Positions 26,114 to 34,726 are shown, counted from the stretch's first letter. The stretch: 64,000 bases of DNA from Haloferax massiliensis (GCF_001368915.1 NZ_CSTE01000003.1:124001-188000); one strand, 5' to 3'. Translations and numbers: made by a program. The notes: generated from the sequence alone by a model not told the origin.

Positions 26114-26965
26114 ATGCAACTCGTTCGATACACCGCGGGCGGTGCCCCCGAATGGGGCGTCCGCCGCGACGACGACGTCGTCCCGCTCTCCGGCCTCCGC
26201 GAAGACGTCACCGTCCAGAACCTGAACAGCCCCGGCTTCCTCACCGTCGTCGAGGACGCCGCGGACGCCGCCGAGGACCAGTCGGTCCCCGTCGAGGACG
26301 TGAAGCTCCTCGCGCCCGTCCCGCGCCCCGGAAAAATCGTCTGCGTCGGGCTCAACTACCACGACCACGCCGAAGAACAGGACGAAGAAGTCCCCGAGCG
26401 CCCGCTCCTGTTCGGTAAGGCCGGCACGTCCGTCACGAACCCCGGCGACCCCATCGTCCACCCGGCGGCCATCGACGAGGTCGACTACGAGGTCGAACTC
26501 GGCGTCGTCATCGGGCAGACGGCCAAGAACGTGGACGCCGAGGACGCCTTCGACTACGTCGCGGGCTACACCGCCATCAACGACGTGAGCGGCCGCGACG
26601 CGCAGTTCGACGACGGCCAGTTCTTCCGCGGCAAGAGCTACGACACCTTCGCCCCGATGGGGCCGACGTTCGTCCCCGAGGGCGACGTCGACCCGCACGA
26701 CCTCGACGTGGCCTGTCGCGTCAACGGCGAGACGAAACAGGAGTCCAACACCTCCGAGTTCATCTTCGGCGTCGACGAGGTCGTCGAGTACATAAGCGGC
26801 ATCACGACGCTCCGACCGGGAGACGTCATCTCCACCGGCACGCCCGGCGGCGTCGGCATCTTCCGCGACCCGCCGGAACTGCTCGAACCGGGCGACAGCG
26901 TCGACGTGGAAATCGAGGGCATCGGCACGCTCACCAACCCGGTCGTCGCCGAGCGCGACGAGTAA
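26114..26965 (+). CDS. Fumarylacetoacetate-hydrolase-family protein (2,4-diketo acid hydrolase candidate)
   Basis: 283 residues from the ATG at 26114; an AACAGTTAC element about 28-35 bases upstream fits this start. Signatures are KIVCVGLNYHDHAEE, the metal-binding DYEVELGVVIG (Glu126, Glu128), GYTAINDVSGRDAQ and STGTPGGVG. Besides fumarylacetoacetate, family members split 2,4-diketo-3-deoxy-L-rhamnonate or -fuconate into pyruvate and lactate. Directly followed by an SDR of the kind that makes such diketo acids, it fits the final step of the diketo-hydrolase route for 6-deoxyhexoses. Confidence 0.88.
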   Translation: MQLVRYTAGGAPEWGVRRDDDVVPLSGLREDVTVQNLNSPGFLTVVEDAADAAEDQSVPVEDVKLLAPVPRPGKIVCVGLNYHDHAEEQDEEVPERPLLFGKAGTSVTNPGDPIVHPAAIDEVDYEVELGVVIGQTAKNVDAEDAFDYVAGYTAINDVSGRDAQFDDGQFFRGKSYDTFAPMGPTFVPEGDVDPHDLDVACRVNGETKQESNTSEFIFGVDEVVEYISGITTLRPGDVISTGTPGGVGIFRDPPELLEPGDSVDVEIEGIGTLTNPVVAERDE

Positions 26966-27016
26966 CCGGCCGCCGCACAGCGCAATTATTTATACGATAT
27001 CCCGGTACTACCGACT

Positions 27017-27814
27017 ATGAGCACGCACACAGACACCCGACTGAGAGACAAGCATATCGTCGTCACCGGCGGCGCGCGCGGCATCGGCCGCGGTATCGCG
27101 GTCCGCTGCGCCCGCGCCGGAGCCGACGTATCGATTTTCGACACGAAACCCGAGGTGGCCGCCGAGACCGCCGAACTCGTCCGCGAGGAGGGCGGTGAGG
27201 CCGCGGTGTACGAGGTCGACGTGACGGACGCCGCGGGCGTCGAAACCGCCGTCGACGCCGCCATCGAGGCGCTCGGTGACATCCACGGTCTCGTGAACAA
27301 CGCGGGCGTCCAGCAGGCCGTCCCGCTCCTCGAAACGACCGAAGACGACTGGGACCTCCACTTCGAGGTGAACGCCAAGGGTACGTTCCTCGTCTCCAAG
27401 GCCGTCGCCGCCCGGATGGTCGACCGAGACGTCGAGGGGAGCATCGTCAACATCTCGTCGGTCGGCGCGGAGCGACCGTTCGCCGGACAGGGCGCGTACG
27501 GCGCGTCCAAGGCGGCAGTCCTCGCCTTCACGACCGTGCTGGCGAAGGAACTGAGCGACCACGGCATCACCGTCAACGCGCTCAAACCGGGTACCGTCGA
27601 GACGCCGATGGTCGAGACGTGGCTCGACGAGCACGCCGAGCAGTCCGGTAAGTCGTCGGACGAAATCCTCGCGGAGACGCTCGACGCGCACATCCTCGAC
27701 CGAATCGGCCAGCCCGAAGAAGTCGGCCACGTCGCGGTTCTCCTGCTCTCCGAGGAGGGCGACTGGATAACCGGCGAGTCCATCGCCGTCGACGGCGGTT
27801 ACCTCAAACACTGA
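27017..27814 (+). CDS. Short-chain dehydrogenase (2-keto-3-deoxy sugar-acid dehydrogenase candidate)
   Basis: A 265-residue classical SDR. The cofactor motif is TGGARGIG (residues 17-24), followed by NNAGV, an active-site Ser in NISSVGAE, Tyr-x-x-x-Lys in YGASK, and INALKPGT-like VNALKPGTVETPM. It lies 51 bases after the FAH-family gene with a good TATA box (TTTATAC at 26989-26995, 25 bases before the ATG). In bacterial rhamnose and fucose diketo routes an SDR oxidises the 2-keto-3-deoxy acid at C4, and this gene is the best candidate for that step. A free-sugar dehydrogenase is the alternative. Confidence 0.9.
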   Translation: MSTHTDTRLRDKHIVVTGGARGIGRGIAVRCARAGADVSIFDTKPEVAAETAELVREEGGEAAVYEVDVTDAAGVETAVDAAIEALGDIHGLVNNAGVQQAVPLLETTEDDWDLHFEVNAKGTFLVSKAVAARMVDRDVEGSIVNISSVGAERPFAGQGAYGASKAAVLAFTTVLAKELSDHGITVNALKPGTVETPMVETWLDEHAEQSGKSSDEILAETLDAHILDRIGQPEEVGHVAVLLLSEEGDWITGESIAVDGGYLKH

Positions 27815-28565
27815 CTTCGACGAGGAGGCGCCCGGTGACTCGCCCACATAGGTCCGCGCGATATTTGTGGGTTCCGATCGTCTCCCCGTGAGCGAACCCG
27901 TCTTTTCGAACTGGTCCCTATCGCCCGAGTCGTCCGTCCCCGCGCTCTTCGCGTCGATGCACGGTCGCCTCCGCCGGTCCGGCATCGTCGGATATAGATT
28001 ACGTCAATGTTCGGTGACGGTCGCCCCGGAGGCGTGCCACGACGCGCGCCGCAGAGGGGGGCCAACCAGTCTGAGACGTCCGCCTCGCGCGTTCCTCTCG
28101 TTCGGAGGCGAGGTCCGGCCTCCGCCCGTGTGACCGCGGTTGCCAACTACACAACTGTTATATCGATGTGTCTCGTGGTAACATGTGATCAGATCGGTCT
28201 GATCACGTGCGACCAGTATCCCGTGCGTCCAGCACGATAGCCATCAGTACGACGACCATCACGTACGCTCGGTGGCCGCCACGGAGTACACCTGCCAATC
28301 GGTACTCGCGGATATGCAGTGCGGCCGCCACCCGAGCACGACGTCCCATTGATACTCCATTTTTTGATGACCAACGTCCGGGTACGGCCGAGTCCGACTC
28401 GTCGGTCTGAGGGACACCGGTCCGCGCCACCGGCTCTTCGTTCGCGCGCTCGGTCCGGCACTGCCGGATACGCCCCCTTCGATTCAGTCCGTGGGCGCAC
28501 CGCTCGGGCCGTCGAACCGGGCTCGAACCTGAAGATATTTTACGCTACCGTGTGAAATCCGGGTA
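27815..28565. other. Gene-free 750-base stretch before rdfA
   Basis: No convincing gene was found. Short frames on both strands are Arg-rich or low-complexity; one minus-strand frame (28203-28430) ends in a hydrophobic run but has no recognisable start or family. The stretch contains a TTATATCG TATA-like element near 28158, a 22-bp inverted repeat at 28185-28206, and the rdfA core promoter (ATATTTTAC, 28535-28543, 28 bases before the ATG). It marks the boundary between the sugar block and the cell-shape/SMC pair. Confidence 0.55.
28185..28206. promoter_or_regulatory. 22-bp inverted repeat GTGATCAGA-TCGG-TCTGATCAC
   Basis: Perfect 9-bp arms with a 4-base spacer, rich in GATC. It lies about 25 bases downstream of a TATA-like TTATATCG, in the gene-free region. 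It could be an operator for an unannotated short transcript or a hairpin in an RNA; nothing downstream looks like a protein gene on either strand until rdfA, 360 bases away. Confidence 0.4.
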
Positions 28566-29189
28566 ATGGGTACCGATCAAAGCACGAACCGTCGCCTGAG
28601 TAAGGTAGAGCGGGTCATCGAGACGTACGACTTAGACGGGTTCGGCGAGCAACTCGCCGAGCGGTGGACGGCCCCCGAGGACAGCGATAGCCTCCGGGAC
28701 CTCGCGGATCTGATGAACGAACGGGTGCTCGACGCCGCGCTGCGCGAGGCGGGCGAGGACGTTCTCGAAGGCGAGGTGGAGAACCTCTATACGCTTCTCA
28801 CCGGCGACGAGACCACGGAGGGGATGCGCGTTCAGGCGAAGAACACGCTCCAGTCCCGCGGCGTCGACGTCGACCAATTGCTCTCGGACTTCGTCTCTCA
28901 TCAGGCGGTCTACACCTATCTGACGGAGATTCGGGGCGTCTCGAAAGAGTCCTCGTCCGGAAACAGAATCGACAACGTCGTCGAGTCCATCCAGCGACTC
29001 CGCGGTCGACTGGTCGCGGTCATCGAACAGAGCCTGAGCTCGCTCCGCAACACGAGCAAACTCCGGCTCGGAGACTTCGACGTCCTCGTCGATACGCAGG
29101 TGTACTGCCGAGACTGCGGGACGCAGTACGAAGTCGTCGAACTGCTTCGGCGCGGCGGGTGCGACTGCGACGAAAGCACGTCGAACTAA
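28566..29189 (+). CDS. rdfA: RdfA (rod-determining factor) family protein
   Basis: 207 residues, cytoplasmic and mostly helical, with the start NRRLSKVERVIETYDLDGFGEQLAERWTA cut here to the conserved SKVERVIETYDLDG part. The C-terminus holds four cysteines (CRDC at 181/184 and CDC at 199/201) that could bind one zinc. The architecture, together with an adjacent SMC-like gene, matches the haloarchaeal RdfA family; the Haloferax member is required for rod-shaped cells. Recognition is by recall of sequence style and gene pairing, not by search. A TATA box 28 bases upstream predicts a leaderless transcript. Confidence 0.7.
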   Translation: MGTDQSTNRRLSKVERVIETYDLDGFGEQLAERWTAPEDSDSLRDLADLMNERVLDAALREAGEDVLEGEVENLYTLLTGDETTEGMRVQAKNTLQSRGVDVDQLLSDFVSHQAVYTYLTEIRGVSKESSSGNRIDNVVESIQRLRGRLVAVIEQSLSSLRNTSKLRLGDFDVLVDTQVYCRDCGTQYEVVELLRRGGCDCDESTSN

Positions 29190-29237
29190 ACGATTACATA
29201 CTTAGCTCTGTCACATTCCGCTCGATTCAACGGGTGA

Positions 29238-29245
29238 TTTTATAT
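29238..29245 (+). promoter_or_regulatory. TATA box of the SMC-like gene
   Basis: TTTATATT is centred 27 bases before the ATG at 29269, inside the 79-base gap after rdfA. The SMC-like gene can therefore be transcribed on its own from a leaderless start, although read-through from rdfA is also possible. Confidence 0.55.
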
Positions 29246-29268
29246 TGATGTACCTATAGCATCAAGGT

Positions 29269-31218
29269 ATGAGCTCAGAACAAGTGTCAAGATCCAAAGT
29301 CCACCTTTCGGTCGAGAACATCGGTGGCATTGACAACCTGTCAACGTCGTTCGAGCCGGGTGTGACGGTGTTGGCGGGTCGGAACGCCACGAACCGAACG
29401 TCGCTCTTGCGGTCCATCATGGCCGCACACGGGAGCGACGACGTCGCGCTCAAAGGCGACGCAGACGAGGGGTCGGTCGAACTCACGATCGGCGACGAGA
29501 CGTACACCCGGACGTTCGAGCGACAGGGCGACGCGGTCATCTCCGGTGGGAACCCGGTCCTCGACGACCCGGACCTCGCTGACCTGTTTGCGTTCCTGCT
29601 CGAAACGAACGACGCCCGGCAGGCGGTCGCCCGCGGCGACGACCTCCGCGACCTCATCATGCGCCCGGTCGACGTCGAGTCGATAAACGAGCAGATCGAG
29701 TCGCTCCAGCAGGAGAAACGCGACATCGCCGACGAGCTCTCGACGCTCAGCAACCTCTCTGACCGCCTGCCGCAGCTCGAACGCCGGCGGACGAAGCTCG
29801 AAGACCAAATCGAGGAGAAAGAAGAGGAACTCGCCGAGAAAGAAAAAGAGGTCGAGGAGTACGACGCCAGCGTGAGCGAGCGTCAGGAAGTCGAGAGCGA
29901 ACTCGAATCCAAGCTCGGCGACCTCCGGAGCAAGCGCCGCGACATCAACGACGTCGACCGCCGCATCGAGACGGAGAAACAGAGCCTCGACGCGCTCGAA
30001 TCCGAGGAAGACGAACTTTCGGACGACGCCGAGGACCTCCCCGAGGTCGTCGGCGGCAAGATCGACGAAATCGACTCCGAGATCAGCCGGCTCCGGACGC
30101 GCCGACAGGAGATTCAGTCGACCGTCAACGAGCTTCAGTCCGTGATTCAGTTCAACGAGGAGATGCTCTCTGGAACCTCCTCGGACGTCGTCGACGCGCT
30201 CCGAGACGCCGACGACTCCGGCGGGAGCGTCACCGACCAACTGCTCGGCGACGACCAGGTCGTCTGCTGGACGTGCGGCTCCGAGGTCGACAAGTCCGAA
30301 ATCGAAGGGACGATCGAACGTCTCCGGACGCTCCGCGAGGAGAAACTCGAAGACAACCGCGAACACCGCGAACAGCTCTCCGAACTCGAAGACGAGAAGT
30401 CCACCTACGAGCGCCGCCAGCGCGAGCGCGACCGCATCGAGCGCCGCCTGTCTGAAATCGAAAGCGAGCGCGAGACTCGCCAGGAGCGCATCGAGGAGCT
30501 CAAGTCCGACCGCTCGGACCTCGAAGCCGAAATCGAGTCGCTCGAACAGACGGTCGACGAACTCGAAAGCGAGGAACACGGCGACCTGCTCGACCTCCAC
30601 CGCGAGGCGAACCAGCTCGAATACGACCTCGGACGCCTCCGCAGCGACCTCGAAGACGTCGAAGACGAAATCGACGACATCGAGCGCAAACTCGACGAGC
30701 GCGACGAACTCGAAGCGGCCCGCGAGGACATCGAAGACGAACTCGAAGAGCTCCGGACGCGTATCAAGCGCCTCGAATCCGAGGCCGTCGAGGAGTTCAA
30801 CACCCACATGGACGACGTGCTCGACGTGCTCGAATACGACAACCTCGAACGCATCTGGATCGAGCGCACCGCAAAGCGGGTTCGGGAGGGCCGAAGGAAG
30901 GTCACGAAGTCCGTCTTCGACCTCCACGTCATCCGGACGAACGAAGACGGCGTGAGCTACGAGGACTCCGTGGCGCACCTCTCGGAGTCCGAGCGCGAGG
31001 TGACCGGCCTCGTGTTCGCGCTCGCGGGCTACCTCATCCACGACGTCTACGAGACGGTGCCGTTCATGGTCCTCGACTCGCTTGAGGCCATCGACTCGAA
31101 CCGCATCTCGCGGCTCGTGGACTACTTCGCCGACTACGCCGACTACCTCGTCGTCGCCCTCCTCGAAGAGGACGCGCAGGCCGTCGACAGCGCGTACCCG
31201 CGCTACTCGCCGGCGTAA
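29269..31218 (+). CDS. Archaea-specific SMC/Rad50-related coiled-coil protein
   Basis: 649 residues: N-terminal ATPase-head half (1-130), a long coiled coil (about 138-300), a Cys-x-x-Cys apex (CWTC, residues 333-336) resembling the Rad50 zinc hook, a returning coiled coil (about 345-525), and the C-terminal head. The ATPase motifs are degenerate: the Walker A position reads GRNATNRTS (37-45), with Arg instead of Lys; the signature is LSESE (571-575) instead of LSGGE; Walker B is MVLDSLEAID (about 600-609), lacking the Asp-Glu pair. Dimerisation through the hook is likely and ATP hydrolysis doubtful. It pairs with RdfA, suggesting a role in cell shape or chromosome organisation. A T-rich terminator follows. 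Confidence 0.85.
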   Translation: MSSEQVSRSKVHLSVENIGGIDNLSTSFEPGVTVLAGRNATNRTSLLRSIMAAHGSDDVALKGDADEGSVELTIGDETYTRTFERQGDAVISGGNPVLDDPDLADLFAFLLETNDARQAVARGDDLRDLIMRPVDVESINEQIESLQQEKRDIADELSTLSNLSDRLPQLERRRTKLEDQIEEKEEELAEKEKEVEEYDASVSERQEVESELESKLGDLRSKRRDINDVDRRIETEKQSLDALESEEDELSDDAEDLPEVVGGKIDEIDSEISRLRTRRQEIQSTVNELQSVIQFNEEMLSGTSSDVVDALRDADDSGGSVTDQLLGDDQVVCWTCGSEVDKSEIEGTIERLRTLREEKLEDNREHREQLSELEDEKSTYERRQRERDRIERRLSEIESERETRQERIEELKSDRSDLEAEIESLEQTVDELESEEHGDLLDLHREANQLEYDLGRLRSDLEDVEDEIDDIERKLDERDELEAAREDIEDELEELRTRIKRLESEAVEEFNTHMDDVLDVLEYDNLERIWIERTAKRVREGRRKVTKSVFDLHVIRTNEDGVSYEDSVAHLSESEREVTGLVFALAGYLIHDVYETVPFMVLDSLEAIDSNRISRLVDYFADYADYLVVALLEEDAQAVDSAYPRYSPA

Positions 31219-31231
31219 CGAGGTCGTTCTC

Positions 31232-31246
31232 GTTTTCTGTTTTTTC
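31232..31246 (+). terminator. T-rich terminator after the SMC-like gene
   Basis: GTTTTCTGTTTTTTC, beginning 14 bases after the stop codon, with no stem. Oligo-T tracts of this kind end archaeal transcripts without a hairpin. Confidence 0.55.
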
Positions 31247-31348
31247 GACCCCGAACTGTGCCGCGTCTCGGCCGAAGTGGTCCGTTTCGAGTTACACTAA
31301 TAGCGATGTAACGTTGACCGGAGAACTGCGAGGACGACTGCGGCGCGT

Positions 31349-32113
31349 TCAGGAGAGCGCGATGCTCAGTTCGAGTTCCTCGGCGATGCCGAGGAGGACC
31401 TCGGTGAGACGGTCGAACTGCTCGCCTTTCATTCGGTTTGAGGGGCCGGCGACGCTCAGCGCGCCGAACACGTCGCCGTCCGGTCCCATGACGGGAGCGC
31501 CGACCGCGCGGACGCCGCTAATCTGCTCTTCGACGTTCAGCGCGTAGCCGCGCTCTCTGATCTCGTCGAGTTCGTCGAACAGCGCCTCCTCGTCGTGAAT
31601 CGTCTGTTCGGTCTCCTTCGGGAGGCCGATCCGGTTGATGATTTCTCGGACCCGCTCTCGCGGCATATTGGCGAGAATGGCCTTCCCGCTCGCCGTCGAG
31701 TGGAGATAGACGCGCTTTCCCACCGTCGACTGCGTCCAGACGCCGTGTTTTCCGGGTGCGGTGTGGACGTACACGCCCCGCCCGTGCTCCTCGACGGTGA
31801 AAATCGAGCGCCGTTCCGACTCCTCGGAGAGGACGTTGGTGTAGTGTTCGGCCTTCCCGAATTTTCGTTTCCGCGTCCGGACGAAGTTTCCGAGACCGAG
31901 GAAGCGAAGCCCGAGATGGTACGTATCGCCCTCTTTAACCACGTATTCCTGCGCTTCGAGGGTCGTCACGTGGGTGTGTGCAGTGCTCGGCGCGATGTCG
32001 AGTTCGCGGGCGATTTCGGTCACGCCGGCACCGTCGCGTTCCCTGAGCAATTCGACGATTCTGAGGGTTGTGACCGTCGTTTTGAGCGAGCGGTCGTTCG
32101 GGGTTTCGGTCAT
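31349..32113 (-). CDS. IclR-family transcriptional regulator
   Basis: 254 residues from the ATG at 32113; an in-frame ATG at 32140 would add nine residues. Winged helix is in residues 8-70 (LKTTVTTLRIVELLRERDGAG; HTH in GVTEIARELDIAPSTAHTHV) and the effector domain follows (ASGKAILANMPRERVREII, ISGVRAVGAPVMGPDG, LSVAGPSNRM). It is divergent from the M20 amidohydrolase, with 360 bases between, and begins the amide/peptide-type transport cluster, so it probably controls that cluster. Two close paralogues lie at 11720 and 25265. Confidence 0.91.
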   Translation of the reverse strand: MTETPNDRSLKTTVTTLRIVELLRERDGAGVTEIARELDIAPSTAHTHVTTLEAQEYVVKEGDTYHLGLRFLGLGNFVRTRKRKFGKAEHYTNVLSEESERRSIFTVEEHGRGVYVHTAPGKHGVWTQSTVGKRVYLHSTASGKAILANMPRERVREIINRIGLPKETEQTIHDEEALFDELDEIRERGYALNVEEQISGVRAVGAPVMGPDGDVFGALSVAGPSNRMKGEQFDRLTEVLLGIAEELELSIALS

Positions 32114-32476
32114 TACCTGCGGGTCGTCACCATTGCACATAGTCGTTTCGGCTCTCCCGAATACCAGTTGTTCGATGGCGAATGCGGGCCACGCTGTCGC
32201 CGAAACGAGTCGTTTGTGAACGATACGCACGCCCTGTGGCCGGACCGGGGTGCGACGCCCCGGCCCAGAGACGGCGAGGTCGGCGACCGAAATCGGCAGA
32301 GAGCGGTACGGACGCATCCGAAAGGCGGGGGGTACGCCGCTCGCACGATTTCGGCGTCTCCCGGTGTTCGCATTCGTTCCTCGTGAATAGTCTCTTCTGT
32401 GGGTTAATCGGAGCCCGAACGTCCACCGGTCCGGAAGTGTTATTATCGTTTCTCCAGTCGATTCGGACGAAACTCA
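32114..32476. promoter_or_regulatory. Divergent regulatory region, IclR / M20 amidohydrolase
   Basis: 360 bases with no gene of its own. A TATTATC element at 32441-32447 lies about 33 bases before the M20 start at 32477 and is the likely core promoter. An ACCGGT palindrome is just upstream (near 32425). No clear TATA box is visible for the IclR gene on the minus strand. Confidence 0.45.
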
Positions 32477-33889
32477 ATGAACCACAACGAGACGTTCGAA
32501 ACGGTCGAGTCGCTGGAGGCGGAGCTCGTCTCGCTCGCCGAGTCGCTCTGGGAGACGCCCGAACTCGGGCTTCACGAGACCGAGTCCGCCGAGTCGCTTT
32601 CGTCGGTCCTCCGCGACGCGGGATTCGACGTCACCGAGGGCATCGGCGGGATGCCGACGGCGTTCAGCGCGACCTACGGCGAGGGCGACCCGCACGTCGG
32701 CATCCTCGGGGAGTACGACGCCCTGCCCGGGCTGTCCCAGACGGTGTCGTCGAGCAGGGAACCCGTCGAAGTCGGCGCGCCGGGCCACGGCTGTGGACAC
32801 AACCTCTTCGGCGTCGCCGGCGTGGGGGCCGCCCTCGCCGCGAAGCGCGCCATCGACGACGGGCGGGCCGAGGGGACGGTCACGTTCTTCGGCTGTCCCG
32901 CCGAGGAGATTCTCGTCGGCAAGGTGTTCATGGCCCGCGACGGGGCGTTCGACGACCTCGACGCCGCGCTCACGTGGCACCCGAGCCACCTCAGCGCGCC
33001 GTTCATGGCGCAGACGCTCGCGATGAACTCCGTCGAGTACACGTTTCACGGCGAGTCGGCCCACGCCGCCGACAGCCCGCAGTCGGGTCGGAGCGCGCTC
33101 GACGCCGTCGAACTGCTGAACACCGGGTCGGAGTTCATGCGCGAGCACGTCTCCGACGACGCCCGCATCCACTACACCATCCCCGACGGCGGCGGCGCGC
33201 CCAACGTCGTCCCCGCGGAGGCGACGGCGTGGTTCTACGTCCGCGCGCCGACCCGCGACGAGGTCGACCGCATCACCGACTGGCTCGACGACGTGGCCGA
33301 GGGCGCGGCGCTCATGACCCAGACGACGGTGTCGCGGCGGTTCCACACCGGCTGTTACGACTACGTGGCGAACCACGCGCTGTCGGATACACTGCTGGAG
33401 AACATGCGACTCGCCGGCCCCATCCCGTACACCGACGAGGACCGCGAGTTCGCCGCGGAGCTTCGGGAGACGCTGTCGGCGGAGACCATCGAGGCGCGGA
33501 CGGCGCAACTCCCCGAGGAGCGGCGGGAGGCGGCGCGCTCGTCGGTGCTGTATCCGGACGCCCAGCCCTCCTACGACGTGGGGACCGTGCTCAACGGCTC
33601 GACGGACGTCGGCGACGTGAGCTGGATTACGCCGACCGCGCAGTTCTGGGCGGCGTCGTGGCCGGTGGGGACGCCCTCGCACACGTGGCAGGCGGTCGCC
33701 GCAAACGGGAGCTTCGGGTCGAAGGCCGCGGTGTACGCCGCGAAGGTCCTCGCGGCGACGACGCTCGACCTGTTTTCGGACGAGGCGCTGGTGGCGGCGG
33801 CCCGCGAGGAGTTCGAGGCGTCCGTGCCCGGCGAGTACGAGACGGCGCTGCCGGAGGGGACGGAGCCGCCGTTCCACCTCACGCTGTAG
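32477..33889 (+). CDS. M20-family amidohydrolase (AbgB-like)
   Basis: A 470-residue cytoplasmic metallohydrolase. Metal-site and catalytic features: EYDALPG (Asp81), GHGCGHNL (His104-His108), the Glu pair PAEE (143-144) and a later HPSH. The length and the GHGCGHN motif fit the AbgB/aminobenzoyl-glutamate-hydrolase branch, which cleaves N-acyl or amide bonds of amino-acid conjugates. With the neighbouring creatininase-family gene and the Dpp-type importer it probably processes an imported amide; the substrate is unknown. Confidence 0.88.
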   Translation: MNHNETFETVESLEAELVSLAESLWETPELGLHETESAESLSSVLRDAGFDVTEGIGGMPTAFSATYGEGDPHVGILGEYDALPGLSQTVSSSREPVEVGAPGHGCGHNLFGVAGVGAALAAKRAIDDGRAEGTVTFFGCPAEEILVGKVFMARDGAFDDLDAALTWHPSHLSAPFMAQTLAMNSVEYTFHGESAHAADSPQSGRSALDAVELLNTGSEFMREHVSDDARIHYTIPDGGGAPNVVPAEATAWFYVRAPTRDEVDRITDWLDDVAEGAALMTQTTVSRRFHTGCYDYVANHALSDTLLENMRLAGPIPYTDEDREFAAELRETLSAETIEARTAQLPEERREAARSSVLYPDAQPSYDVGTVLNGSTDVGDVSWITPTAQFWAASWPVGTPSHTWQAVAANGSFGSKAAVYAAKVLAATTLDLFSDEALVAAAREEFEASVPGEYETALPEGTEPPFHLTL

Positions 33890-33985
33890 GCGGCGAGCGT
33901 CGGGAAAATCAGCCCTCGTTTCGGCTCCGGTTCCGGTACGCGGTTTCGCTCGCTTCTGTCCGTTCTTCCGTCGCCGAGACTCGCG

Positions 33986-34726
33986 TTACTCCAGTTCCGA
34001 CCGGAGGTGCGTCAGGATGCGGTCGGTCGTCGCCTCGATGACGTCTTCGAGGAACTCGGGATCGGACTGCGTCGGGTCGCCGAGGCCCCCCTCGACGGTC
34101 AGGTCGTCGAAGTGGGCGTACTGGCGGACCTCGTAGCGGTTCTTCTTCGTCTGCGGCGTCTTGCGGTCGCCGCGGACGAGGTCGGGTCGGTAGTGTTCGA
34201 TGACGCTCGTCTCGTACTCGCCGGCGTGACCCCACTCGGTGCCGAACCGCGCTTCCAACTGGTCGCGGGCGAAGTCGGTCCAGTGGGCGTAGTACGAGTC
34301 GAGTTCGTGGTCGCGCTGGAGTCGGTCGAGGGCGAGTTTGTGCGGCTCGATGTTGCCCCCGTGGAAGTTGGCGACGAGAAACCGGGTCGCGCCGTGGCGC
34401 TGGACCGACCGGCCCACGTCGATGATTATCTCTTGGTACGTGTCGGCTCCGAGCGAAATCGTCCCCGCGTAGTTGATGTGGTGCTCCGAGTAGCCGTACG
34501 GGAGGACCGGCAGAACGAGGAGATTCAAGTCGTGTTCCGGCGCGGCCGCGGCGAGTTCCGCGGTCAGGTTCTCCGCCCGGATGGAATCGACCGAGGTCGG
34601 GAGGTGCGTCGAGTGCTGTTCGGTTGCCCCGCAGGGGAGCACGACGAAGTCCGCCTCGTCGAACGCGGTTTCGGCTTCCTGCCACGTCATCTCCGCTAGG
34701 AGCGACTGTGACTCCGTTGAGTCCAT
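33986..34726 (-). CDS. Creatininase-family amidohydrolase
   Basis: 246 residues. Family metal motifs are LPCGATEQHSTHLP (near residue 31, ending TSVDS), the FHGGN loop near residue 120, and WGHAGEYETS (about residues 165-174), which supplies the Glu ligand. The family hydrolyses cyclic or linear amides (creatinine, formamides, mycofactocin precursors). It converges on the M20 gene and is divergent from the importer's binding-protein gene, with a shared 122-base promoter region containing TATATAAT (about 34750). A nitrogen-compound catabolic role is inferred. Confidence 0.87.
   Translation of the reverse strand: MDSTESQSLLAEMTWQEAETAFDEADFVVLPCGATEQHSTHLPTSVDSIRAENLTAELAAAAPEHDLNLLVLPVLPYGYSEHHINYAGTISLGADTYQEIIIDVGRSVQRHGATRFLVANFHGGNIEPHKLALDRLQRDHELDSYYAHWTDFARDQLEARFGTEWGHAGEYETSVIEHYRPDLVRGDRKTPQTKKNRYEVRQYAHFDDLTVEGGLGDPTQSDPEFLEDVIEATTDRILTHLRSELE

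Noticed and set aside
28203..28430. A minus-strand frame with a hydrophobic end in the gene-free region before rdfA
   Set aside because: No TATA box or convincing start, ends inside the 22-bp inverted repeat, and resembles no family; kept only as a possible remnant.
32182..34041. A 619-codon plus-strand frame over the M20 gene
   Set aside because: Extremely Arg/Gly-rich translation without any family signal, antiphase to the M20 gene, which has all its motifs.
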